From Microbulbifer pacificus (lineage in GTDB: Bacteria > Pseudomonadota > Gammaproteobacteria > Pseudomonadales > Cellvibrionaceae), in assembly GCF_033723955.1 (NCBI RefSeq), contig NZ_CP137555.1:2224001-2288000 (forward strand): a stretch of DNA of 64,000 nucleotides, read 5' to 3'. Made by a program: the position numbers and the translations under genes. Of the stretch, positions 1 to 9,124 are shown piece after piece. The first letter of the stretch is position 1; each line of letters opens with the position of its first letter. Below the pieces are notes generated by a model. That model had not been told where the DNA came from. It ran no database searches and saw only the letters and a program-made list of their open reading frames with translations.

Positions 1-417
1 GTGGACGGCAATGATGTAGTGGCGGTGGCCTGGGCGGTACGGGATGCGCTGCGGCGTGCGCGCAGTGACGAAGGGCCGGCGCTGATCGAGGCCATTTCCT
101 ATCGACTCTGCGACCACACCACCGCCGACGATGCCAGCCGCTACCGCAGCGGGGAAGAACTGCAGCAGGCCTGGCAGTGGGAGCCGGTCGCGCGGCTGGA
201 GACCTATCTTCGCGGTGAAGGGCTGTGGAGCGATGCCAAGCAGCAGGATCTCGCGCGGGAGCTGGCGCAGACCATGGAGGCGGCGCTGAACAGCTGGGAG
301 TCGCGCGCGCCGGAACCGGCCACCGCCATCTTCGATCATCTCTACGCGCAGCTGCCGGAAGGCCTCTACGAGCAGTACGACCAGCTGCGCGAAGAACTAC
401 AGGGGGCACGGGAATAG
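1..417 (+). CDS. 2-oxoacid dehydrogenase E1 component, alpha subunit (C-terminal part)
   Basis: The window opens inside this gene. The first readable residues, VDGNDVVAV, are the internal motif that follows the thiamine-diphosphate site in pyruvate and branched-chain E1 alpha subunits, so the real start is upstream. The remaining 138 residues run through YRLCDHTTADDASRYR, a family hallmark, to a TAG stop directly before the E1 beta ATG. Together with E1 beta it decarboxylates a 2-oxoacid and passes the acyl group to E2 in the cytoplasm. The E1 alpha/E1 beta/E2 order fits the alpha2beta2 type (branched-chain or pyruvate); the substrate cannot be decided from this fragment. Confidence 0.9.
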   Translation: MDGNDVVAVAWAVRDALRRARSDEGPALIEAISYRLCDHTTADDASRYRSGEELQQAWQWEPVARLETYLRGEGLWSDAKQQDLARELAQTMEAALNSWESRAPEPATAIFDHLYAQLPEGLYEQYDQLREELQGARE

Positions 418-1425
418 ATGGGGGAGTCGGCAAACAGCATCACCCTGGTTGAAGCGGTCACCCAGGCACTGGCCTACGAACTCGCCAATGACCCCCAGGT
501 GGTGGTATTCGGGCAGGATATCGGTGCCAACGGTGGTGTATTCCGGGCAACCGATGGCTTGCAGAAAAGATTCGGAGCGGAGCGGGTGCTGGACACACCG
601 CTGGCAGAAAACATGATCGCCGGCATCGCCGTGGGTATGGCGACCCAGGGGCTGAGGCCGGTGGCCGAATTCCAGTTTATGGGCTTTATCTACCCGGGCC
701 TCGACCACATCCTCAGTCACGCCGCGCGCATGCGCAATCGCACCCGCGGCCGGCTCAGCTGCCCCATCGTCTATCGCGCGCCCTATGGCGGCGGCATTCA
801 TGCACCGGAACATCACAGCGAGAGCACCGAGGCAATATTCGCGCACATTCCCGGTCTGCGCGTGGTGGTGCCCTCCTCCCCCGCGCGCGCCTACGGCTTG
901 TTGCTGGCCGCCATCCGCGACCCGGACCCGGTGCTGTTTCTGGAGCCCAAGCGTATTTACCGCGCCGTCAGGCAGCCGGTGGCGGACGATGGCGAAGCGC
1001 TGCCACTGGACCGCGCCTTCGTCCTGCGGGAGGGCGGCGACCTGACCCTGATTGCCTGGGGTGCCAGCGTGAAGGAAACCCTGGCCGCAGCCGAGCAGTT
1101 ATCCACAGAGGGCATCGAGGCGGAAGTCATCGACCCCGCGACCCTGAAACCGCTGGATATCCACAGCATCATCGACTCGCTGGAGAAAACCCGTCGCTGT
1201 GTGGTGGTGCACGAAGCCGCGCGCTTTGGCGGGCTCGGTGCGGAAATCGCCGCGCAGATCCAGGAGTACGCCTTCGACCTGCTGGACGCCCCGGTGCAGC
1301 GGGTTACCGGCTACGACACCGTCATGCCCTACTACCAGCTGGAACAGGTCTATCTCCCGGGGGTGGAAAGGATACTTGCCGGCGCGCGCGCAGCACTGGG
1401 TTATGTGCGGGAGGGCGGCCGGTGA
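418..1425 (+). CDS. 2-oxoacid dehydrogenase E1 component, beta subunit
   Basis: A 335-residue transketolase-like beta subunit, the full normal length. It begins with ITLVEAVTQAL and VVVFGQDIGANGGVFRAT, typical of E1 beta; the GGIHAPEHHSES stretch and the C-terminal transketolase domain with VVVHEAARFGG follow. It forms the alpha2beta2 E1 heterotetramer with the preceding gene, whose stop codon abuts this ATG. Its TGA overlaps the GTG of the E2 gene (GTGA), so the three genes are translationally coupled in one operon. A BkdA2-like or PdhB-like role is equally possible. Confidence 0.93.
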   Translation: MGESANSITLVEAVTQALAYELANDPQVVVFGQDIGANGGVFRATDGLQKRFGAERVLDTPLAENMIAGIAVGMATQGLRPVAEFQFMGFIYPGLDHILSHAARMRNRTRGRLSCPIVYRAPYGGGIHAPEHHSESTEAIFAHIPGLRVVVPSSPARAYGLLLAAIRDPDPVLFLEPKRIYRAVRQPVADDGEALPLDRAFVLREGGDLTLIAWGASVKETLAAAEQLSTEGIEAEVIDPATLKPLDIHSIIDSLEKTRRCVVVHEAARFGGLGAEIAAQIQEYAFDLLDAPVQRVTGYDTVMPYYQLEQVYLPGVERILAGARAALGYVREGGR

Positions 1426-2573
1426 AAATCTTCAAGTTGCCGGACCTCGGCGAAGGCCTGCCGGACGCCACCATCCGTGAATGGCAGGTGCGGGAGGGCG
1501 ACAGTGTGGTTGCCGACCAGGTCCTGGTTACTGTGGAAACCGCCAAGGCCCTGGTGGAGGTGCCGTCACCCTATTCGGGTAGGGTGGAAAAACTGTTTGC
1601 CGCCGAGGGTGAAACCCTGGAAACCGGCCAGCCGCTGATCGGCTTCCAGCAGTCCGGTGGCGAGACCGCAGCACCGAAGCCGGCGGATTCCGGCACCGTG
1701 GTCGGCAAAATCGAATCCGGCAGCGAGGCTCTCGCGCGCGAGCAGCGCCCCGTTTCCCATCGCCCCCGCTGCGCTACCCCCGCGGTGCGCGCGCTGGCGC
1801 GGCAACTGGGTGTGGATCTCACCAGGCTCCACCCCGTCGGTTCCCGTTTCACCGAAATCGAGGTGCGTAACGCCGCCGGCCAGCCGCTCCCCGGGACGGG
1901 CGAAGTATCTGCGCAACGGGTAGCGGATACAGCCAAACCGGCAGTCGCCACCGGCACGAGTGCAGAGCCCGCTCGTCGCGCCATGGCGCTGGCCATGAGC
2001 CGCAGCCGCGATCTTGTCTGCCCCATGACCCTTTGCGACGAGGTGGATATTTCCGACTGGCCCAAGGGCACCAACGCCACCCTGCGATTGCTCCGCGCCA
2101 TCGCCCACGCCGCCGCCAGCGAACCCAACCTCAACGCCCATTTCACAAACGACACCCTGGAACCACAGGCCCCGGTGAATATCGGCCTCGCCGTGGATGC
2201 CCCCAAGGGCCTGTTCGTGCCGGTGATCAAGGACGTGGCCGCCCACAGCGACGAAGACCTGCTGGCGGCAATATTCCGCTTCAAGCAACAGGCCAGCGAG
2301 GGCAGCATCCCCCAAAAAGACCTCCAGGGCGCCACCATTCATCTGTCCAACTTCGGCAGCCTCGGCGGGCGCTTCGCCACCCCGGTAGTGGTGCCGCCGC
2401 TGGTATGCATCGTCGGCGCCGGCCGCAGTCACAAGGCCGTGCTGCCCCACAAGGGCAAGGCGCGGGTGCGCAAACTGCTGCCGCTCTCCATTACCGCCGA
2501 CCACCGCGCGGTCACGGGCGGTGAACTCGCCAGATTCCTAAAAAAATTGAGTGAATTTCTCACAGAACCCTGA
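1422..2573 (+). CDS. Dihydrolipoamide acyltransferase, E2 component of a 2-oxoacid dehydrogenase
   Basis: A 383-residue E2 with one lipoyl domain (about residues 1-75; the lipoyl lysine lies in VETAKALVEV), a linker, a peripheral subunit-binding domain (about 112-150, starting ATPAVRALARQLGV) and a C-terminal acyltransferase domain. The active-site motif is DHRAVTGGE instead of the common DHRxxDG; the T variant also occurs in some bacterial E2 relatives, so it is probably functional. The start is a GTG overlapping the E1 beta stop. No E3 gene follows, so the complex must borrow lipoamide dehydrogenase from elsewhere. Confidence 0.92.
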   Translation: MKIFKLPDLGEGLPDATIREWQVREGDSVVADQVLVTVETAKALVEVPSPYSGRVEKLFAAEGETLETGQPLIGFQQSGGETAAPKPADSGTVVGKIESGSEALAREQRPVSHRPRCATPAVRALARQLGVDLTRLHPVGSRFTEIEVRNAAGQPLPGTGEVSAQRVADTAKPAVATGTSAEPARRAMALAMSRSRDLVCPMTLCDEVDISDWPKGTNATLRLLRAIAHAAASEPNLNAHFTNDTLEPQAPVNIGLAVDAPKGLFVPVIKDVAAHSDEDLLAAIFRFKQQASEGSIPQKDLQGATIHLSNFGSLGGRFATPVVVPPLVCIVGAGRSHKAVLPHKGKARVRKLLPLSITADHRAVTGGELARFLKKLSEFLTEP

Positions 2574-2593
2574 ATTCGGGTTGGCAAGCTAAG

Positions 2594-2628
2594 TTTCGAT
2601 TCGCTATCCTTTGGTTTCGAAACGAAAG
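2594..2628. promoter_or_regulatory. Candidate DeoR-type operator upstream of the deoR-glmS genes
   Basis: Two related sites, TTTCGATTCG (2594-2603) and TTTCGAAACGAAAG (2615-2628), lie just before the regulator start. The second is nearly palindromic. Iterated CGAAA/TTTCG motifs are typical of DeoR-family binding sites. The position, 22 bp before the ATG at 2650, suggests autoregulation plus control of glmS. It also argues against a start at 2611, which would place the operator inside the coding region. Confidence 0.5.
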
Positions 2629-2649
2629 ATAAGGGTTGCACCCCGCTCC

Positions 2650-3411
2650 ATGTCCAAACGCAACACCCAACAGCGCCGCCACCAGATACTGGGGCATATC
2701 AATGACGCCGGCGAAGCCAGCGTGGAAGAGCTGGCGCGCCAGTTCGAAACTTCGGAAGTTACGATTCGAAAGGATCTGGCGGCGATGGAGGACAGCGGGC
2801 TGCTGTTGCGCCGCCACGGCGGCGCCATCCCGCTGCCGCGGGAATTGGTGGGTGAAGATCCCCTGTCCCAGACCAAGCGCGCCATCGGCTGCGCCGCGGC
2901 GGAGCTTATCCGCGACCACAACCGCATCGTCATCGACTACGGCCGCACCACCACCGGCCTGATCCCGGAACTGGACAAAAAGCGCGGCCTGGTGGTGATG
3001 ACCAACTCCCTGCATGTGGCCAACCAACTGCGGGAGCTGGAAAACGAACCGACCCTGTTGATGACCGGCGGTACCTGGGACCCGCACTTCGAGGCCTTCC
3101 AGGGCCAGGTCGCGGAGCAGGTACTGCGCGGATACGACTTCGACCAGGCCTTCATCGGTGCCGACGGCATCGATCTGGAGCGCGGCACCTGCACCTTCAA
3201 CGAACAGATCGGCCTTTCGCGGGTGATGGCGGAAGTCGCACGTGAGGTCATCGTGATGGCGGAATCCAGCAAGGTGGGGCGGCGGATACCCAACCTGGAA
3301 TTGAGCTGGGACATGTTCGGGACGTTGGTGACGGACAGCGGCATTGACGACAAGGTTTGTGCACAGCTGGAACGCAGAGGCCTGCGCGTGATTTGCGCGG
3401 ACGTGAAGTAA
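2650..3411 (+). CDS. DeoR-family transcriptional regulator, probable glmS regulator
   Basis: A 253-residue DeoR-type repressor. The N-terminal winged helix-turn-helix covers about residues 6-60 (VEELARQFETSEVTIRKDL, then LLRRHGGA). The DeoR sugar-phosphate sensor domain follows, including FIGADGID, a FNEQ motif and the final VIVMAESSKVG stretch. I chose the ATG at 2650 because residues before MSKRNTQQRR look non-conserved and overlap the operator. The gene sits 24 bp before glmS, an arrangement seen in pseudomonads and relatives, so it probably senses a glucosamine-phosphate-type ligand and controls amino-sugar synthesis. The ligand is inferred. Confidence 0.85.
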   Translation: MSKRNTQQRRHQILGHINDAGEASVEELARQFETSEVTIRKDLAAMEDSGLLLRRHGGAIPLPRELVGEDPLSQTKRAIGCAAAELIRDHNRIVIDYGRTTTGLIPELDKKRGLVVMTNSLHVANQLRELENEPTLLMTGGTWDPHFEAFQGQVAEQVLRGYDFDQAFIGADGIDLERGTCTFNEQIGLSRVMAEVAREVIVMAESSKVGRRIPNLELSWDMFGTLVTDSGIDDKVCAQLERRGLRVICADVK

Positions 3412-3435
3412 CAACAAATTATTGAGGTTAGAGAA

Positions 3436-5265
3436 ATGTGTGGAATCGTAGGCGCTCTCGGTCAGCGCAATGTCACCGGAATCCTGCTGGAAGGTCTGCG
3501 CCGCCTGGAATACCGCGGTTATGACTCCGCCGGCGTATGCCTGGTCAACGGCGATGGCCAACTGCAGCTGCGCAAAACCCAGGGCAAGGTCGCCGATCTC
3601 GAATCCGCGCTGGATAACAGTCCCACTGCCGGTCAGCTCGGCATCGCCCATACCCGCTGGGCCACGCACGGCGTACCTTCGGACAAAAACTCCCACCCGC
3701 ACACCTCCGGCAACTTCGCCCTGGTGCACAACGGCATCATCGAAAACTACCAGGAACTGCGCGACCAGCTCATCGCCAAGGGTTACGAATTCCAGTCCGA
3801 AACCGATACCGAAGTCGTCGTGCATCTGATCCACGACCTCGCCAAAGATGGCCGCGACCTGTTGCAGGCCGTTTCCGCCGCTACCAAACAACTCCACGGG
3901 GCCTACGCCCTCGGCGTCGTCTGCTCCACCGAACCCGAGCGTCTGGTATGCGCCCGCCTCGGCAGCCCGCTGGTGATCGGCGTCGGTATCGAAGAGAACT
4001 TTATCGCCTCCGACCCCATGGCGCTGCAGCAGGTAACCGACCGCTTTATCTTTCTGGAGGAAGGCGACATCGCCGAAGTCACCCGCGAAAGCATAGCGGT
4101 GTGGGACAAAACCGGTGAAGAAGTCAGCCGCCCGGTGAACAAACTGCAGGGCGGCCACGACGCCGCCGACAAGGGCCGCTACCGCCACTATATGCAGAAG
4201 GAAATCTTCGAGCAGCCAAAAGTGGTGGAAGCCACCATGGCCGGCCGTATCGGTGAACACTCGGTGCTGTCCCAGGCACTGGGCACCGCCGCAAATGAAA
4301 TCCTGCCGAACGTAAAACAGGTGCAGATCGTCGCCTGCGGTACCAGCTATCACGCCGGCCTGGTCGCGCGCTACTGGATCGAAGACTGGGCCGGCGTGCC
4401 CTGCTCCGTGGAAGTTGCCAGCGAAATCCGCTACCGCAAAACCGCGGTGCGCCCGGGTACCCTGTTCGTCACCATCTCCCAGTCGGGAGAAACCGCCGAC
4501 ACCCTCGCCGCGTTGCGCCAGGCCAAGGAACTCGGCTACCTCGCCTCCATGACCATCTGCAACGTGCCCAACAGCTCCCTGGTGCGCGAATCCGAACTGC
4601 ACCTGATGACCGAGGCCGGCCCCGAAATCGGCGTCGCTTCCACCAAGGCGTTCACCACCCAGCTGGTAGCATTGCAGATCTTCTGTATCGCGCTGGCCAA
4701 GGCCAACGGCATGAGCGGCGAGCGCGAGGCGGTACTGGTCAGCGCCCTGCACCAGTTGCCAAAACTGATGGAAAAATTCACCGGTCTCGACGCTTTGGTG
4801 CAGGCCACCAGTGAAGCCTTCGCGGAAAAAAATCACGCGCTGTTTTTAGGCCGCGGTGTGGAATACCCGATCGCGCTGGAGGGTGCGCTCAAGCTGAAAG
4901 AAATTTCTTACATCCACGCGGAAGCCTACCCCGCCGGCGAACTCAAGCACGGCCCGTTGGCGCTGGTGGACTCGGATATGCCGGTGATCGTCGTTGCCCC
5001 CAACGACGAGCTGCTGGAAAAGCTCAAGTCCAACCTGCAGGAAGTGCGCGCCCGCGGTGGAGAGCTGTTTGTATTTGCCAGCCCGCAGGCGGGATTCAAG
5101 AGCGAGCCTGGCGTGACCGTGGTGGAAGTGCCGGATGCCCCGGAGAGCCTGCAGCCAATTCTGTACACGGTACCGCTGCAGTTGCTGAGCTATCACGTAG
5201 CGCTGTTGAAAGGTACCGATGTGGACCAGCCGCGGAATCTGGCTAAATCAGTGACCGTTGAATAA
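3436..5265 (+). CDS. glmS: Glutamine--fructose-6-phosphate aminotransferase (isomerizing)
   Basis: A 609-residue GlmS, the usual length. It converts fructose 6-phosphate and glutamine to glucosamine 6-phosphate, the first step toward UDP-GlcNAc for peptidoglycan and LPS. The N-terminal nucleophile Cys2 is in MCGIVGALG; the class II glutaminase domain spans about residues 2-220, and two SIS isomerase domains follow ([12 protein letters not shown] in the first, [18 protein letters not shown] in the second). The chain ends in [11 protein letters not shown], the conserved C-terminal loop. The ATG follows a GAGGTTAGAG ribosome site. It is cotranscribed with the DeoR-type regulator; glmU is not adjacent. 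Confidence 0.98.
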   Translation: MCGIVGALGQRNVTGILLEGLRRLEYRGYDSAGVCLVNGDGQLQLRKTQGKVADLESALDNSPTAGQLGIAHTRWATHGVPSDKNSHPHTSGNFALVHNGIIENYQELRDQLIAKGYEFQSETDTEVVVHLIHDLAKDGRDLLQAVSAATKQLHGAYALGVVCSTEPERLVCARLGSPLVIGVGIEENFIASDPMALQQVTDRFIFLEEGDIAEVTRESIAVWDKTGEEVSRPVNKLQGGHDAADKGRYRHYMQKEIFEQPKVVEATMAGRIGEHSVLSQALGTAANEILPNVKQVQIVACGTSYHAGLVARYWIEDWAGVPCSVEVASEIRYRKTAVRPGTLFVTISQSGETADTLAALRQAKELGYLASMTICNVPNSSLVRESELHLMTEAGPEIGVASTKAFTTQLVALQIFCIALAKANGMSGEREAVLVSALHQLPKLMEKFTGLDALVQATSEAFAEKNHALFLGRGVEYPIALEGALKLKEISYIHAEAYPAGELKHGPLALVDSDMPVIVVAPNDELLEKLKSNLQEVRARGGELFVFASPQAGFKSEPGVTVVEVPDAPESLQPILYTVPLQLLSYHVALLKGTDVDQPRNLAKSVTVE

Positions 5266-5308
5266 GTTGTTATGCTTAACGTCTTCCTTTCCCGACAGGG
5301 GGAAATCG

Positions 5309-6178
5309 ATGTTGCGCAGACTGACCCTGGTATTGATCGCTAGTATTTCGACGGTGTTGCTGTCGGCCTGCTCCTCGGGCGCATTTTTTCTTGCCAACCT
5401 GCCGGTGAAATTCGCTGGCCCAGAGGTGCACCGGGATATCAGCTACGGTCCGCAGCTGTGGCAAAAGCTGGATATCTACCTGCCGGAGGAAACAAGCGCC
5501 CCGGCGCCGGTACTGGTGTTTTTCTACGGCGGGCGCTGGACCTTTGGCAAAAAAGAGCAGTACGCATTTGTCGCCAAAACATTTGCAGACGCCGGCTATA
5601 TTGTGGTGCTGCCGGACTACTCCAAGTATCCGGCGGTGAAATTTCCGGTGTTTGTCGAAGATGCTGCCAAGGCGGTCGCTTGGACACACGATCACATACA
5701 TCTTTATGGCGGCGACACCTCGCGCTTCTATATCTCGGGCCACTCGTCCGGTGCACATATGGGTGCCTTGGTCTCGGCCAATCCCGAGTATCTGAAAACC
5801 GAGGGCAAGCCGCTTTCCATCGTCACTGCCTTTGCCGGGTTGGCCGGGCCCTATGATTTCATACCGGAAGCGGAAGATCTGAAAGACATTTTCGGCCCGC
5901 CGAACAATTATCCGAATATGCAGGTGCCGACCTTTATCCGCGGCGATGAGCCGCCGATGCTTTTGTTACATGGCGCCGACGACAAGGATGTGATTCAGCG
6001 CAACCTGAATCGGCTGAGAGATAAAATCGAGAAGTCTGGCGGCGCTGTGGAAGCCCACATTTACGATGACGTGGACCATATCGATATGATCGGGTCTCTC
6101 AGCTGGCTATTGGAATTTAAGGCGCCTGTAGAGAGGGATATGTTGGAATTTTTCGAGCGTCAATCACCGAAGCAGTAA
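5309..6178 (+). CDS. Lipoprotein alpha/beta-hydrolase (carboxylesterase-like)
   Basis: A 289-residue exported hydrolase. The start at 5309 is preceded by AGGGGG and gives a lipoprotein signal peptide with lipobox LLSAC, so the mature protein should be anchored by an acylated Cys at residue 20. The BD-FAE/esterase core carries an oxyanion-like FFYGGRW segment, the nucleophile elbow GHSSGAH with Ser146, and probable Asp and His near GADDKDV and DDVDHID. The frame remains open to 5258, but that start lacks a signal peptide and overlaps glmS. It resembles kynurenine-formamidase/arylesterase-type proteins; the substrate is unknown. Confidence 0.85.
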   Translation: MLRRLTLVLIASISTVLLSACSSGAFFLANLPVKFAGPEVHRDISYGPQLWQKLDIYLPEETSAPAPVLVFFYGGRWTFGKKEQYAFVAKTFADAGYIVVLPDYSKYPAVKFPVFVEDAAKAVAWTHDHIHLYGGDTSRFYISGHSSGAHMGALVSANPEYLKTEGKPLSIVTAFAGLAGPYDFIPEAEDLKDIFGPPNNYPNMQVPTFIRGDEPPMLLLHGADDKDVIQRNLNRLRDKIEKSGGAVEAHIYDDVDHIDMIGSLSWLLEFKAPVERDMLEFFERQSPKQ

Positions 6179-6209
6179 ACGAAATAGAACAAGCATCCGC
6201 CTGTCCGCC

Positions 6210-6392
6210 TCATTCACCAGGAACAATGCGTAGTTGTGTACCGGTGCAGTAATCCAGGATTTCCAGCTTGGCCTGCGCTGTACGCAGTGCATTGGCGGCA
6301 ATGATCTTGCTTTCGTCCGCCTGCGGCGACCGGCAATTCAGCACATCCGATATAGCCACGGCCTTGGATTTCTGGCCCCGCAGAGTCGCCAA
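6210..6392 (-). CDS. Possible small protein of unknown function
   Basis: An open frame of 60 codons from TTG, immediately downstream of the secreted-protein gene that ends at 6429 on the same strand. Its C-terminal half (AANALRTAQAKLEILDYC) has protein-like composition, but there is no convincing ribosome site, no recognisable domain, and overlapping frames on both strands are also open. It could be the remnant of a larger gene. The 250-bp stretch 6179-6428 holds nothing else I can support. Confidence 0.15.
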   Translation of the reverse strand: MATLRGQKSKAVAISDVLNCRSPQADESKIIAANALRTAQAKLEILDYCTGTQLRIVPGE

Positions 6393-6428
6393 AAAGTACA
6401 GCTACCAGGCCTTTGAATTCTGGAGGGC

Positions 6429-7295
6429 TCAGGTGATCCACGTTAGCCGCGATTCCTTGAGTATCCACTTCCCGTCCTTGTTTTCGTACTCAGCCTCTCC
6501 CCCTTGGTAAACCAGCTCGAAATGGACAATGGCCCTGGTCAGGTCACCGTTGAAATCGATCCGGCTGATGGTTGGGTCTGTGACCAGTCGCCACCCTCCC
6601 CAGTGGCCGTGGTAAATTTTCAAATACTGATTGAGGAATTGCAGTCGCTTGTTGCTTTCTCCAATCGCCATTGCCGGGGCCATGATGTTGCCCTGGCCTG
6701 CTGGCGTGGATTCTCCACCGAGAAACATTAACAACCGGTTTTTGTACTCCTCGGTAAGAATGAGCGCGAGTTTGTTGCCCTGAATCTGAGGGCGGAAATT
6801 GTGGAGAGTGGACTCGAAAACGATATTATCGGGATCAATAGGATATCGATCCTGTTTTAACTGCCGATAGACGTTCACGTCGATGCTGTTCTGTATTACA
6901 TAGTATTTTACGCCGGTGAACTGGTCGGTGCCCCACTCAGGTTTCCCGATGCGTCCGAGGTTTGCGGGCTGATAAAAATCCTTGAATATTTCGTAGGTGA
7001 AGCGGAAGGCTTTCGGCAGCCCGTCCAGTTGCCGATCGGTGATCGGCGGATTGAGGTCTGCCCAGCCGATGAAAAAGCTGTCCAGCAATGTGCTGTTCTG
7101 ATCCAGGTAAGCCCGATAAAGACGGAACTCCTGATATAGCTCGCGCTCACCGCGCGTGTATTCAGGAACTTCATCGTAAAGATTATCTGGAATAAATGGC
7201 TGTTGCTGGGGCGGCTTTTCCTGTGGGCAGGTGCATTCTTCTGCAGTTGTTTTAGTGCTGAGCAGAGCAAGTAGAATCAGGGCGAGAATACGCAT
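6429..7295 (-). CDS. Secreted protein of unknown function
   Basis: A 288-residue protein with a signal peptide (MRILALILLALLS, cleavage near residue 18) followed by a short Cys/Pro/Gln-rich segment. I chose the ATG at 7295 because upstream codons would place 13 hydrophilic residues before the signal; GGAAGAG and AGG lie just upstream. The C-terminal third (WGGWRLVTDPTISRIDF through DGKWILKESRLTWIT) resembles the beta-rich end of an NTF2/SnoaL-like fold, which is only a visual impression. It is the last gene of a minus-strand operon with two MpaB-type oxygenases and a TonB-dependent receptor, so it may assist in binding or processing their substrate. Confidence 0.7.
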   Translation of the reverse strand: MRILALILLALLSTKTTAEECTCPQEKPPQQQPFIPDNLYDEVPEYTRGERELYQEFRLYRAYLDQNSTLLDSFFIGWADLNPPITDRQLDGLPKAFRFTYEIFKDFYQPANLGRIGKPEWGTDQFTGVKYYVIQNSIDVNVYRQLKQDRYPIDPDNIVFESTLHNFRPQIQGNKLALILTEEYKNRLLMFLGGESTPAGQGNIMAPAMAIGESNKRLQFLNQYLKIYHGHWGGWRLVTDPTISRIDFNGDLTRAIVHFELVYQGGEAEYENKDGKWILKESRLTWIT

Positions 7296-7354
7296 AGCCT
7301 GGCTCTTCCATTGGCACTGGCCTAGTATGGACACGAAAAAATACAGATAAACAA

Positions 7355-8242
7355 CTAATCCGTAGTTTGTACTGTTTTGTGCTTTACATTATCGCGTTCG
7401 AGTTTTAACAGTCGTTCTGGCGCCAGCTGTGCTATGTCATAGCCCCCTGGGTAAGTCCGGTAACCGTTGGGCCAGATCGGCTCTCCGAAACTTCCGAATA
7501 GCGCAAGCCACTTTGCCCGCAATTTCAGTAACAACGGTACCACTGTTGTATAAAAGCGGCCTGGGGACTCCAGCTGCACGGCATTGCGGGTCGCTTCATC
7601 TAGAAGCACCGCAGATACCGGTCTTACAAAATATCTAAATGGCTTGGGCAGCCAGGATTGCACAACCGCAAGCGTTGCATTGGATACCGAGCGATTGGCG
7701 CTACTGAACGTGAAGTGGTCACGCACATATTGTTCACTGAACTGGCGAATGGCGTTCAGCGATGGGGGGATATCCTGTATTGCCATGCGCTGCCCGACGT
7801 TGCGCCAAAAAACGTACAGCGCGACCTGTTCGTTTTCGCTCAATCTGCGCCAACCGTAGCGCTGGATCCAGTCGATGGGGTCCAGCATGAAGGTGGAAAG
7901 TACGAACAGGTAGTCTTCGTTGCGGATGGAAAAATACCCGTGGGTGCGGTTAATCCTCTGTAGTGCGGAACGGCCCTCCGGACTGTCGTAGCCAAAGCGC
8001 AACAGCTGCAGCATCAGCAGTGAGGTATCGTCGTAGCGCTTTTGCCCGTTGCTGGTGAATTCGCCGGTGCGCGCAAGCAATCCGCTGATACTGGGCGAGG
8101 CGAATGTCCTGAACAGGGCCAGCTCCAGTGCGCGGTTGAAATCCCACAAGAAACCATCGCAAATAATCAGGCGAGCGATTTCACAGTGATCTTCATGCGC
8201 GCACAAACGGGCGATTTTTTTTCGATTCTTATTTCTGAACAT
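7355..8242 (-). CDS. MpaB / rubber-oxygenase-type putative oxygenase (second copy)
   Basis: A 295-residue protein of the MpaB/MpaB'/rubber-oxygenase catalytic domain group. Recognisable features are FNRALELALFRTFASPSIS, TGEF, QKRYDDT, INRTHGYFSIRNEDYLFVLS and the DIPPS turn. The family is heme-linked in Lcp rubber oxygenase and MpaB is implicated in oxidative cleavage of a prenyl chain. No signal peptide is evident. Its ATG lies 14 bp inside the preceding oxygenase gene, so the two are coupled. The two oxygenases belong to different branches of the superfamily rather than being a simple recent duplication. The substrate is unknown. Confidence 0.8.
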   Translation of the reverse strand: MFRNKNRKKIARLCAHEDHCEIARLIICDGFLWDFNRALELALFRTFASPSISGLLARTGEFTSNGQKRYDDTSLLMLQLLRFGYDSPEGRSALQRINRTHGYFSIRNEDYLFVLSTFMLDPIDWIQRYGWRRLSENEQVALYVFWRNVGQRMAIQDIPPSLNAIRQFSEQYVRDHFTFSSANRSVSNATLAVVQSWLPKPFRYFVRPVSAVLLDEATRNAVQLESPGRFYTTVVPLLLKLRAKWLALFGSFGEPIWPNGYRTYPGGYDIAQLAPERLLKLERDNVKHKTVQTTD

Positions 8243-9119
8243 TTCTGGCGCTACGGTAGAGATAATTTTCCGGTAACCCGAGACGCTGGCAGGCGTGTAC
8301 CGCTGGACTGGCCTTGATTACAAGCCGGTCCGCCAGGCGACCAGTAAGCCTTATCAGACGTCGCTCCCAGTTTTTCAGGCGCCAGCGGGTTTGGAGCTGC
8401 AGCGATTGCTGTGCCCAACCCGGCAGGATATCCACGGCGGCGCGCACCAGCATGCGCTGGTAGGGCCGCAGTGGAAGGGGAAATATCGGCGTGCGCAGCA
8501 TCAGTTCGAGGAACTCGTCGATGATGCCCGTGGGTCGCAATTGCGGGCGCATATGCTCGAACAGTTCGTCCAGCGCCGCCACCGAGTCCGGCGCGCCAAC
8601 GGCGCCATACAGCGTGGCGGGAACCCTAGCCTCGCGGTATACGTCATCCTTTTCCGCAAGCGACAGCGGCTTTACCAGCTGGCTGTAGGCCTCCACAAAA
8701 CCAAAGCTGGCGGTGGCCTGCACCCAGTTCAGCAGCTCCACGTCGTTGGCGTTGTAGCTACGACCATCTTCGGTGATGCCGGAAATGTTGCCGTGCATTC
8801 GGCGTATCCCGGCAATCATCGCCTCGGCTTTGCTGCGCGGCCCGTACACGGTGACCATCGCGGCAAGCCCGGTGCGACGCAGCCGGCCGAGGGGATCGGT
8901 GCGAAACGTCGTGTTGTTCCACACGCCGTCGCGCACCCGCGCCTCTGCCAGCTCCAGAATGACGGCGGTGACACCGCCGACAAACATGGACACCGGGTTC
9001 TTGAAAATGCGCCAGGTTACGGAGTCCGCAGGGACAAGGGCCTCTTCTCCCTGTGGTTGACCGAAGTCGAACCTGACTTCTTTGTTCCACGTGCGATACG
9101 CGTGTCTTACGTCTTCCAT
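8229..9119 (-). CDS. DUF2236 / MpaB-family putative oxygenase (first copy)
   Basis: A 296-residue classical DUF2236 protein. Typical landmarks are GGVTAVILELAEARV, TDPLGRLRRT, VYGPRSKAEAMI, MHGNISG and LNWVQATASFGF. Family members are predicted heme oxygenases related to Lcp. I chose the ATG at 9119, just past the receptor stop at 9125, since upstream codons would lie inside the receptor gene. A purine-rich GCGAGGC lies about 15 bp away, so translation is probably coupled to the receptor. The chain overlaps the next oxygenase by 14 bp. Whether it holds heme cannot be judged without an alignment. Confidence 0.82.
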   Translation of the reverse strand: MEDVRHAYRTWNKEVRFDFGQPQGEEALVPADSVTWRIFKNPVSMFVGGVTAVILELAEARVRDGVWNNTTFRTDPLGRLRRTGLAAMVTVYGPRSKAEAMIAGIRRMHGNISGITEDGRSYNANDVELLNWVQATASFGFVEAYSQLVKPLSLAEKDDVYREARVPATLYGAVGAPDSVAALDELFEHMRPQLRPTGIIDEFLELMLRTPIFPLPLRPYQRMLVRAAVDILPGWAQQSLQLQTRWRLKNWERRLIRLTGRLADRLVIKASPAVHACQRLGLPENYLYRSARNVQK

Positions 9120-9124
9120 CAAAC

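Noticed and set aside
2560..4836. A 758-codon minus-strand open frame opposite the DeoR-type gene and glmS
   Set aside because: Fully covered by two well-supported plus-strand genes; composition typical of antisense reading of GC-rich DNA.
6214..6510. Several overlapping short frames on both strands in the gap after the esterase
   Set aside because: Only one (6210-6392, minus) has mildly protein-like text; the others lack start signals and are composition artefacts.
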